The translations under genes were made by a program, and so were the position numbers. DNA of 64,000 nucleotides from Cryobacterium glaciale. GTDB lineage: Bacteria > Actinomycetota > Actinomycetes > Actinomycetales > Microbacteriaceae. The DNA is taken from contig NZ_SOEY01000026.1 in NCBI RefSeq assembly GCF_004402535.1, positions 1 to 64,000 on the forward strand, given 5' to 3'. The notes below the pieces were generated by a model, which was not told the origin of the DNA, did not search any database, and saw only the letters and a program-made list of their open reading frames with translations. Shown here one piece after another: positions 18,531 through 26,065 of the stretch (the first letter of the stretch is position 1; each line of letters begins with the position of its first letter).

Positions 18531-18932
18531 TCACCCAAGAACATTCCAGAAGCGGATTCCTACGGGCGGGAGTCCCATAGCTAGCTGGCGTGCATCGTAG
18601 GCGTCGCCGCCCGGCAGACACTGCGCCACGTCGAGCGCGATGTGAGAGCGTGCCGCGTCGAGCTCTTCGGCGGGCGAGGTCGGGACCGCGCCGAGGGGCT
18701 TCACGCCGACGATGCCGCAGGTCAAGGTAGGCCGCAACGGTGCATCCGCTTTCGTGCCACGCGGCGGCAGTCGACCCAGGGGTGCGGTGCCAAGCCCTCG
18801 AGTCCACGGCTTTCCCACGAGCAACGCGTGGTCGAGCACGGCACTGGTCCGCGATTCGATCACATGGTCGCGCTCGACCAACGCCTGCTGCATTGCGGCA
18901 TCTATCGGCCCGATTGCGCGCGGAATCAAACC
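18531..18932 (-). pseudogene. Relaxase 3'-end fragment (scar B)
   Basis: Similarity to the relaxase C-terminus begins at GLIPRAIGPIDAAMQQALVE and continues in one frame (TSAVLDHALLVGKPWTRGLG, GVKPLGAVPTSPAEELDAAR) to LPPVGIRFWNVLG and a stop at 18531. Only about 130 codons remain. The 5' break point (about 18932) differs from that of scar A, while the 3' side is near the same codon, as if each event kept the gene end but a different amount of body. Confidence 0.8.
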
Positions 18933-19044
18933 TGGCCTTAATTTAGTCGCTACCGAATGTGCCCGAAAACTCGCGAATTCCCATGTGTTTAGAGGGAACC
19001 GTGCCGATAACTGACTCCAATTCTACTCGGTCAATTTGGGTTCA

Positions 19045-19056
19045 TTCATTAATGAA
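19045..19056. promoter_or_regulatory. AT-rich palindrome upstream of the HEPN-PIN operon
   Basis: TTCATTAATGAA, a perfect 12-bp palindrome in an AT-rich patch 170 bp before the HEPN gene. Possible operator or promoter element; the rest of 18933-19225 carries nothing I can name. Confidence 0.35.
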
Positions 19057-19225
19057 TTTGATGGGTAAACGATGGGCATTTGGACCGCTTTTTGAGAGAG
19101 GCCGACTCCCCTGAAAGGATCGGCGACCACAGATGATGTCACAGGCCAATGCTCTTATGGAGATGTGACCTGTTAGCTTGAGACGGCCAGTCTTTGCTCG
19201 GGCATCTGGACAGAGAGGAGTCAGA

Positions 19226-20332
19226 GTGGCGGACAAGCAAGAGGAGGTGGGGTTTCGCAGACCGGCGTCCCGCAGTATCGGGTTCCCAGCCGCGCTGCCG
19301 AGCGAGTCTCTCACCTCAATTTTTGTCGCACAGACTGGTCTCGCGGACTCAATCGCGGCAATGATGCCGAAGTTCAATTTGGCTGAGATTGCAAATGCGG
19401 CAAGTATTTCGGCGGCCCTCGCGACCGAGAATACCAAGTGGATCTCATCAATTCATGCTTTGATGCGGAAGATTGACGTCACGGCTCTCAGCGGTATGGC
19501 GGAGATCTCGCGAAGCCTTGCGGATCAGAACATGCGATGGCTAGCAACCATCCAGCCAGCACTCCCGAAGATCGAGATACCCTCTCTCGCCCCGTTCGTC
19601 GCACCTTGGTGGTTTGACGGTTTGCGCGAGATTGTCAACGCGCAGATCAGCGGGGTTCTCTCGGGAGTTGACTGGGATCAACTGCGTCGCCGAATGTTGG
19701 TGCCAGAGAACTGGCCGACAGAGTTCGAGGATTATCTTCCGATGATCGAGGAGGCTCTAAACGCCGAAGGTCTTCCCCTGGCGTGGGTGCCGCGGCGCGA
19801 AGTCTTCCTCCGGCTTGTCACTGCGACCACGGCAGAAGAACGACTGGAGATTCTGCGAGAGCATCGTGACGAGGTACTCGAGGACTGTGGGAAGATCATA
19901 GAGAATCTCGAAGATGACTTTATGGCACCGCAAATCCCGCTTGCACGCGAGGCTGTTTCGGCTTGCAAGGCAGGTCATTGGCGCGTCGCGGCGGTCTCCG
20001 CCGTCGTGATCGTCCACTCAGTCGTCGAGAACCTCGAATGGTCAACGAACCCACAAGGCCTGATGAAGAATCACGGGTTCGCGGCTCCCTCGACATTGGA
20101 GGAATTGATCGAACGCGCCACACGAGCACCGTTCGTGTCGTTCTACGTGGAGTGGCACCCGAAGTCAGGCAAGCCGCAACCGCGTGGTCTAGCCCGCAAC
20201 ATGGTGTCGCATCGTGTGACCGATACACATTTGGACGAGCACAACTGTCTGATAGCGGTGATGCTCATGGCTTCCCTGATGGAGACCGTAAATCAGCTAG
20301 GCCTCGGTCGTCCCGCAGTGGAGGCCGCGTGA
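19226..20332 (+). CDS. HEPN-like protein, first gene of a coupled HEPN-PIN pair
   Basis: Start GTG 19226 is preceded by GAGGAG at good spacing; the longer frame to 19178 lacks this. The 368-aa protein has an N-terminal region of Leu/Ile/Ala-rich amphipathic helices (for example DSIAAMMPKFNLAEIANAAS) and a helical C-terminal domain. That domain contains ARNMVSHRVTDTHLDEHNCL, i.e. an R-x4-H motif (Arg324, His329), the catalytic signature of HEPN ribonucleases, followed by a hydrophobic helix (LIAVMLMASLM). The exact family is not recognised. Its stop overlaps the GTG of the PIN gene by 4 bp, so the two products are made together. A toxin-like RNase role is inference from motif and context. Confidence 0.65.
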   Translation: MADKQEEVGFRRPASRSIGFPAALPSESLTSIFVAQTGLADSIAAMMPKFNLAEIANAASISAALATENTKWISSIHALMRKIDVTALSGMAEISRSLADQNMRWLATIQPALPKIEIPSLAPFVAPWWFDGLREIVNAQISGVLSGVDWDQLRRRMLVPENWPTEFEDYLPMIEEALNAEGLPLAWVPRREVFLRLVTATTAEERLEILREHRDEVLEDCGKIIENLEDDFMAPQIPLAREAVSACKAGHWRVAAVSAVVIVHSVVENLEWSTNPQGLMKNHGFAAPSTLEELIERATRAPFVSFYVEWHPKSGKPQPRGLARNMVSHRVTDTHLDEHNCLIAVMLMASLMETVNQLGLGRPAVEAA

Positions 20333-21525
20333 AGATCGTCCTCGTAGAGATGGATCATCAAGCAGGAGTGTCCACGTTTTGGCGCACGGACGGCAAGGTA
20401 GCCACCTTCGACGGCGACGTCATCTCTGAGACTCCGATAGCGAAGTCTCGCTTCGTACCCGGTGAGTCCTTTTTGTCGATGACCACCATACGGGGCGAGG
20501 ATCTTCTCTTCGAACTTCCTACAGTGAAGGACCCCTCACCGCTGCGGGCGCGCCCAGTCATCTATCTCGATCAGAACGCGTGGTCCAAGATCGCGACCGC
20601 TCTCCACGAACCGGAGAAGTTGAATCCGGATGAAGCCGCTGCAGCAATATGGTTGGCCGATCTGGCTCGTGGCTGGAAGGTGATCTTGCCCTTCTCCGCC
20701 GGCACCCTCAGCGAAACGAGCCATTGGTCCGACGATGATCGTCGTTACAAGCTAGCAGTAACGATCTGCGAGCTCAGCCACGGATGGCAGATGCTCGATC
20801 CTCTCGAACTCCGCGCGGCAGAGATGCGCTGGATCCTCAGTCAACACAATGGCGCGACGGGCCACCCTCTCCCCTCGGTATGGACGCTCGCGGCCAACGC
20901 CGTTTATGGCCAACGACTCCGACCCTACGACGTCGGACCGGACGAAGGCCTTGATCCCGACTCGATCACGAATCTTCAAGCGATCATCGCGATCTCCGGA
21001 ACAGTAGCGACGATCCTCGACGGTGACCCGATTCCACGCCAAGATCCGAAGGGGTGGGCGGAGCATTGGGCGCAACTGGCAAGTCACGTTGGCACCACCA
21101 ACAAGCCACGCCATCTCACCGAGCTGGCAGTCCACGGCGCCATCATCGCCGACGCGCGGCACGAACTGGCGCAAGCGGCAGTTGACATCGCAATGGATCC
21201 GGAGACGTTCGGCAAATGGCTGAACGGTCCAGCACGCAGGGACATCCGCCGAATGCCCGCTTTTGGTCTTGCGCGCGAAGTGACCTACCTCAAAATCTCC
21301 AACTCGCAAGCCAAGTGGAAGCCGAACGACCTCACCGACATCTTCTACATGGTGCAAGCCAGCGGCTACGCCGACGCCGTAGTCGGAGAACGCGGGTTCT
21401 CAACACTCGCCCGGTCCGCGCAACAGAGGCTGGGCCGACCCGAGAACTCGTTCTTCTCGCTGACCGATCTGCGTCGAAACAACGTGTTTGACGACGCGCC
21501 GGGTCGGCCGCCGCAGTTGATCTAA
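20329..21525 (+). CDS. PIN-domain-like nuclease, second gene of the HEPN-PIN pair
   Basis: Start GTG 20329 overlaps the previous stop (GTGA). The 398-aa protein has about 75 N-terminal residues of unknown fold. Then comes RPVIYLDQNAWSKIA, the first PIN strand with Asp81; LPFSAGTLSETSHW with Glu129; and near the end PNDLTDIFYMVQASGYADAVVGERGF with Asp337 and Asp349. These supply the four acidic positions expected of a metal-dependent PIN RNase. The middle (residues about 140-320) is helical and unassigned. Paired with a HEPN-motif protein in a defence-rich region, it may form a two-component RNase system; substrate and trigger unknown. Confidence 0.7.
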   Translation: MKIVLVEMDHQAGVSTFWRTDGKVATFDGDVISETPIAKSRFVPGESFLSMTTIRGEDLLFELPTVKDPSPLRARPVIYLDQNAWSKIATALHEPEKLNPDEAAAAIWLADLARGWKVILPFSAGTLSETSHWSDDDRRYKLAVTICELSHGWQMLDPLELRAAEMRWILSQHNGATGHPLPSVWTLAANAVYGQRLRPYDVGPDEGLDPDSITNLQAIIAISGTVATILDGDPIPRQDPKGWAEHWAQLASHVGTTNKPRHLTELAVHGAIIADARHELAQAAVDIAMDPETFGKWLNGPARRDIRRMPAFGLAREVTYLKISNSQAKWKPNDLTDIFYMVQASGYADAVVGERGFSTLARSAQQRLGRPENSFFSLTDLRRNNVFDDAPGRPPQLI

Positions 21526-21562
21526 TAACCCTTGCGACCTAGAACGTGCTACGGCTGCGGCC

Positions 21563-22063
21563 ATGAAGGAAGAGACCGTTGCCGTCGTAGGCACCAGTGC
21601 CGCGCGGATGCCTATCCCGCGCCTCGCGGAGCAACTCGCTACGTTGCGGCGGCAAGGTGCCGACATCAACGTTGAGGTCGAGAACCTCGTGAACGCACAC
21701 TCCCTTCATCCGGTCCTGACCCAGCATGCCCGGATTCGGGATCGGGATCTGCGCCAGACTCCTCACCGAAGTGTCCAGCCGCCACTTCGATATCGTCGGC
21801 CTCGTCGCCGCGTATTCCGGGCTCGAACCCGTCACCAGATGATCCGGGTCCTCGATCCGCGGCGAACTCCCGTCCCGGCGGTGTACCAAGATCCTCACAT
21901 GCACCCTGCTCCTCTCCGCCTTCGCCGCGCTCCGCGACCCCGTCTCACCGGGTACTACGACCGGAAAATCGCTCAAAGGAAAACGCCACGGCCAAGCCCT
22001 CATCGCCCTCGCCGGGTGCCGGTGTGACGTCCTCTTCGCCATGCTCCGCGACGGCACGCTCTA
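21563..22063 (+). pseudogene. IS110-family transposase C-terminal remnant
   Basis: Reading across frames gives VENLVNAHSLHPVLT, ARLLTEVSSRHFD, LVAAYSGLEPVTR, a stop, SGSSIRGELPSRR, LLLSAFAALRDPV, GYYDRKIAQ, KGKRHGQALIALAGCRCDVL and FAMLRDGTL. This is the ordered set of motifs of the IS110/Transposase_20 C-terminal half. At least two frameshifts and an in-frame stop inactivate it. The N-terminal DEDD half is missing. It lies directly behind the PIN gene. Confidence 0.8.
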
Positions 22064-22440
22064 GGAGAGCGAATTACGCCCTCGGCGCTTGACAACGAGA
22101 TAGGAGCACCCTTCGAGTTCGCCGAGGACATCACGACCTGACGCTGCGCGGCGAGTTCAGTAGAGAGAACTTGAATCCGCAGCAGTCGTGCACAGACTCC
22201 ACCTTGTCGGCCAAGGAGTCTATCCAAGCCCAATTTTAGGATCTACCTTCGACACGAGGTCGTCGCTTGAGCGGTCAGTTGCATCGCCCCGAAGACCAGT
22301 CTGCGGCTAAGACCCCGATCGAGCAAACTGCCCTATGACGCCGATTTCATCGGAATGCCATGCTTTGGGCATAGTGGAGGAGAACCCTCTGTGAACACTC
22401 GCTCAGTTCGGGCAAGGCCTGCGGGTGATTTGATTGTCAA
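22064..22440. other. Non-coding stretch
   Basis: Between the IS110 remnant and the membrane-protein gene. Short frames only; no RNA gene, terminator or repeat seen. Confidence 0.5.
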
Positions 22441-23610
22441 ATGCCTAAAAAATATGCTGCCCCAGCGAAACGGTTCCTCGTTGAGCCTCTTAGCTACCAA
22501 CAAGCCGCTCGCTTTGCCATCGCACCGGCTGCCGTACTGATGGTCATGGGGCTTGTTGCGCCTATGTTCTTTAAGTTCGCTATTGATGAGCAAAACGCCT
22601 GGGCCACGCTTGTTCAGGGCGGGGAGACTCTGTCTCGGCACGTCGGTTGGATACTTCCACTCATTGTCGCTGCGCTGCTCGGTTTTATCGCTGTGTCGCT
22701 GGCCGGGAACGGCAACCTTGACGCTGTAGAGGCGGACAAAATGCGGAGAAGCCTCGGAGCTATTGGCCTCCTGCTGGCCACTGCGGGTGTTCTCGTCTCG
22801 ATTTATGTGGGGGTCTACGCGGCACAGTCCGCAGATTGGGCCTTGTTTATTGTGCTGATACCGACGCTGGCTCTGACTAGTTTTCTTGCTCTCTTCATGG
22901 GGCGTTACGTCGCCCTTAGCGACCATGAGCAGCTCAAAGATTTGGATCATTGGATGCTCATCCGAAAACAGCGGATGAACACCTTGAGAGCGCGGTCTTT
23001 GCGCTCCTCAAGGCTATTGCGGTACTTGCGGTTCTTACAACCCCTGCAGTCCTGGCTGGTGCCCATTCTCACCAATTCGGTCGCGATCGCTCTTGCGGCG
23101 TCCATCTCTTCAGTAATCCTGATTCCCGGACCAACCTGGAGCGTTTTCCTCACCATTCTGATTGTGGGCTTCATCGTTTGCTTTCCTTCTCTCCTCTTCG
23201 CTTGGTTGGTTCTCACTAATACGCACCTCGACGCGTCTAAGACCCGGTACATGACGTGGGCTCCTCCGCTACTTCTCTACGCGCTCTGGAGCGCGGTGTT
23301 CGCCTTCATAATGTCTTCTGAGCTGGACAAGTGGGGCGCTTGGGGAAGCATTGTTATCGGGGCAGGCTGTGTCTTAGTCCTGCTCTTTCCCCGCGAGCGC
23401 CAGAATCAATGGTTTCTCAACATCACAGTTAACGGCTTAGCTGCCTCCTCGGCGTACAAACGGTTCGCAGCTCGAGAGGCAAAAGATATTGCGCTTCGCC
23501 ACGTAATCCTCCTACGTGTCGAGGAAGCCGAACCTAAACCTAGAAGAGGATTGAAGCAGCTTCTGGCACGAATTCGGGAGCGTAGATCGGCGATCCGCTC
23601 GGAACCCTAA
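22441..23610 (+). CDS. Multi-spanning membrane protein, unknown
   Basis: A 389-aa protein with eight or so hydrophobic segments (AAVLMVMGLVAPMFF, ILPLIVAALLGFIAVSL, SLGAIGLLLATAGVLVSIYV, LFIVLIPTLALTSFLALF, ILTNSVAIALAASISSVILI, FLTILIVGFIVCFPSLLFAW, LLLYALWSAVFAFIM, SIVIGAGCVLVLLF). A basic loop (HWMLIRKQRMNTLRARSLRSS) and an Arg-rich tail would face the cytoplasm. Codon use is less biased than in the backbone, suggesting transfer. No family recognised. It overlaps the end of the convergent 107-aa gene by 4 bp. Confidence 0.75.
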   Translation: MPKKYAAPAKRFLVEPLSYQQAARFAIAPAAVLMVMGLVAPMFFKFAIDEQNAWATLVQGGETLSRHVGWILPLIVAALLGFIAVSLAGNGNLDAVEADKMRRSLGAIGLLLATAGVLVSIYVGVYAAQSADWALFIVLIPTLALTSFLALFMGRYVALSDHEQLKDLDHWMLIRKQRMNTLRARSLRSSRLLRYLRFLQPLQSWLVPILTNSVAIALAASISSVILIPGPTWSVFLTILIVGFIVCFPSLLFAWLVLTNTHLDASKTRYMTWAPPLLLYALWSAVFAFIMSSELDKWGAWGSIVIGAGCVLVLLFPRERQNQWFLNITVNGLAASSAYKRFAAREAKDIALRHVILLRVEEAEPKPRRGLKQLLARIRERRSAIRSEP

Positions 23611-23930
23611 ACGTCGGGACTGCCAAGTTCAGCGCGCGCCGACGGTCCACGAACTACTGATCTTCTTATCTGTCGAGGAGAGAGTGGACCGTAATCGGCC
23701 GTGGACGTATCGAACATCAATACTCCGAACTCCATCATGAGCTCGTTTCTGTCGGTGGTAATAATTCGTACGTCGCAACCCCGTTTTGCGGCAGCATCCA
23801 GGACATAGCCCGGTTCTCGACTCAACCAGCCGCGTGAATCAGGCAGTAGAAGCGTGATCTGCCGCGACCCCTTGCAGATCTCCACCCAATCCGTCGTCGG
23901 CTCCAGAGCGGCTTGTTTCCACGCATGCAA
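23607..23930 (-). CDS. Hypothetical 107-aa protein
   Basis: MHAWKQAALEPTTDWVEICK, then a Rossmann-like alternation (ITLLLPDSRGWLSREPGYVL, CDVRIITTDRNELMMEFGVL). It could be the C-terminal part of a larger protein, since it reads like one half of a phospholipase-D-type or CARF-like beta-alpha fold, but no signature motif is present. Tail to tail with the membrane protein. Moderate doubt that it is a complete gene. Confidence 0.4.
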   Translation of the reverse strand: MHAWKQAALEPTTDWVEICKGSRQITLLLPDSRGWLSREPGYVLDAAAKRGCDVRIITTDRNELMMEFGVLMFDTSTADYGPLSPRQIRRSVVRGPSARAELGSPDV

Positions 23931-24188
23931 GCGAAATGATCGAGCCCCCTAATTGGTATCAGCACACCGGCCAGCGTAAGAACCCGGCCACCATGACTGT
24001 GAACTGTCGAGTGATTTTGAGTCTGTGCGACGGATTGGCTCTTGAGATTGGGCTCATCCGCTCTCGGCTCATCGCGGCATAGACACAACCGGGTAGCTCA
24101 CCGAAATATGGCAGGACGCGAAGTTCAATTGCGCAACTTCTGCGAGATCGTGCAGGCACGCTGCGGTCAGCGGGTTGCGTCCCTTCGA
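23931..24188. other. Non-coding stretch
   Basis: No convincing gene or signal between the 107-aa gene and the conserved flank of relaxase scar C. Confidence 0.4.
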
Positions 24189-24225
24189 GTTGTGGAATTT
24201 CTCGAGACCGGATAGTCAACTAAAT
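24189..24225. repeat. Relaxase 3' flank, copy at scar C
   Basis: This stretch aligns without gaps to 26029-26065, directly past the stop of the intact relaxase (offset 1840), with about 80% identity by eye; shared blocks include TGGAA, TTCTCGA and TCAAC. Similarity fades left of 24189. It shows that the duplication extends past the stop codon and it may hold the recombination site. Confidence 0.65.
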
Positions 24226-24740
24226 TCACCGTCTGGTTACCCATTCCGTCGTCGGGGTCGGGAGATTGGGTCTGGGTACCCCATAGGCGCGGCCTTCAGC
24301 GGCCAGCCGCTGCGCTACCTCGATCGCGGCGCGAACGCGAGCGGCATCGAGCTTCTGTGCCGTCGAGTCCGGTGCAGCGCCGAACGGCCGAGCGCCGATA
24401 ATCCCGTACCGGTCCCGGTAGGCAGCGATCGTGCACGCGTGCTGCCGCCACACCGCGGATGCCGACCCCCGCGGCGCAACGCCGAGGGCTCGAGTCCACG
24501 GCTCCCCCGCGAGCAGCGCCTCGTCAAGCACGGCGCTCGCTCGCGACTCGATCAGGTCGCTACGCTCAACCAACGCCTGGTGCATGGCGGCATCCATTGG
24601 CCCGAACGCACGCGGGATCAGCCCGGCGACCAGGCACGGCGCGCGACGCCACCGTCCCGGGACACGACCGCTGCTACTCGGGCTCGCAGGACCGCCGCGA
24701 TGTCCTGGGCATCCTCAAACCCGTGCGCCTCAACCACTGT
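24226..24740 (-). pseudogene. Relaxase 3'-end fragment (scar C)
   Basis: Starts with VEAHGFEDAQDIAAVLRARV in one frame and shifts near 24640. It continues MDAAMHQALVERSDLIESRA ... GEPWTRALGVAPRGSAS ... STAQKLDAARVRAAIEVAQR to PTTEWVTRR and a stop at 24226. This is the scar closest to the intact relaxase in sequence and shares its C-terminal residues. Its 5' side is joined to an IS3 orfA remnant at about 24740. Confidence 0.85.
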
Positions 24741-24744
24741 TGTC

Positions 24745-24954
24745 ACCGGGCTTCCTCCCTGCCAGCACACCCGCGTCGCGGAGCTTGCGCCATTCGGTGA
24801 TCTGCGAGGACTAGATCCCCTGTTCCCGCAGATACGCGCCGCCCGCGCTGTTCTGAATGGCGGCCTCGTAGGCCGCCAGATGATCAAGTTTCTGTGCCGG
24901 GGTGAATGACCGTCTCGAGGTCAGACCGCCGGCTCGGGGTCCGGGACTACTCAT
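24745..24954 (-). mobile_element. IS3-family orfA remnant
   Basis: Minus strand: SRRSFTPAQKLDHLAAYEAA, AYLREQGI, a TAG stop, then SSQITEWRKLRDAGVLAGRK. This is the N-terminal helix-turn-helix part of an IS3-family OrfA with one in-frame stop. It ends where relaxase scar C begins, so an IS insertion or deletion formed this junction. Confidence 0.78.
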
Positions 24955-25098
24955 ATGGCTATCGTCGCCCGCGGCGATCAAAGACGGGCTGGACATCGTG
25001 GGTGATTTCCTGGTTCACGCCCTTCGTCATGCGGCGGACTTGCTGTTAGCTACTGACCTCACCCAACCCTGACGGAGGGGATGCGGGGACTCAGCCTC

Positions 25099-25923
25099 TC
25101 AACCGGACCGACCATCAGCCAGCGCACCCAGATTGACGCCAAGTGTCTCCTCGACAAACGCGATGGACTTGGGCTGGGCATCAAGTGATGCCCGTACGAG
25201 CTGCGATGTGAAAAGCCCGCTTCGTGGTAGCCATTTGGCGCCCTGCCTGTCGACTGTTGCTACCCAATCCACTGCAACTAGGTACTCACAAATCGCGAAG
25301 TCACTGGCGTCGTGTGCAATATTCGGCTCAGCGAGTTCACATTCGGCAAGCAGGATGCCTTTGCTCCGATAATCGACGTATGGAACTGCCGGTGACCGCA
25401 CGACGCCCACACCCACGTAACCCGCACCTTTGAGATAGGCGACGACCACGTCACCTACTTCGAGCCCGCGAATTGGATCACTCCACTTTGGATCGCCACC
25501 GGCGGCAAGAAATCCGAACTGTCGGCAATCATCCCAGTTGCGGGTCTCACCCTCGCCAACATTGATGTAGTAAATACCGTTTTCGAAGTCGAAACGTGCG
25601 AGTCTCTTGTGGAACGTATCCGGTGGTCGAAATCGGCCGACATATCGACCAGACGCAACATTGGTAAGTGTCCGGCCCAACTTCCAAATAAGCGTGGTCT
25701 CAACCATCAGCGCTTCCTCAGAAGTGAGCCCTTTGGCGATAATCCGAATAATGGGCTCCAGCCCTTCTTTCTGGATCGCCTTGATACGGGCAACCTTTAC
25801 AGAATCACCGACATCTTGAAGGTGCGCGTGGCTCCGAGACCCTGTTCCTTTGCCGTAGTAGAACTCTTCGAAGTTGCGCGGATCAATGTACACGTAGACG
25901 TAAAAGCGATCGGTCACATTCAC
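25099..25923 (-). CDS. GIY-YIG domain fused to a PUA/EVE-like domain
   Basis: The N-terminus (YVYVYIDPRNFEEFYYGKGT, then AHL...VARIKAIQKEGLEPIIRII and a Glu in MVETTLIWKLGR) fits a GIY-YIG-type nuclease of the LEM-3-like group. The C-terminal 150 residues begin IYYINVGEGETRNWDDCRQF and include LEVGDVVVAYLKGAGYVGVG, the look of a PUA/EVE-type domain that in restriction enzymes reads modified bases. GTG 25923 has GGGAAGG upstream and is preferred over ATG 25965. Such a fusion could be a modification-dependent nuclease; inferred from domain types. Sole intact gene between scar C and the relaxase. Confidence 0.65.
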   Translation of the reverse strand: MNVTDRFYVYVYIDPRNFEEFYYGKGTGSRSHAHLQDVGDSVKVARIKAIQKEGLEPIIRIIAKGLTSEEALMVETTLIWKLGRTLTNVASGRYVGRFRPPDTFHKRLARFDFENGIYYINVGEGETRNWDDCRQFGFLAAGGDPKWSDPIRGLEVGDVVVAYLKGAGYVGVGVVRSPAVPYVDYRSKGILLAECELAEPNIAHDASDFAICEYLVAVDWVATVDRQGAKWLPRSGLFTSQLVRASLDAQPKSIAFVEETLGVNLGALADGRSG

Positions 25924-26028
25924 AGTATTCACCCTTCCCGTTATAAGCCACGACCTTGCACACATCCGATGAGGAAACTGACGCCGAGTGGTGATGAGGG
26001 GCTCGTTGCAGCTGTCACGTCCCCCGTC

Positions 26029-26065
26029 GTGGTGGAAATTCTCGACACCGTATATTCAACCAAAC
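26029..26065. repeat. Relaxase 3' flank, parental copy
   Basis: Immediately downstream of the relaxase stop; partner of 24189-24225. Not obvious at scars A or B, which belong to a second, diverged type. Confidence 0.6.
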
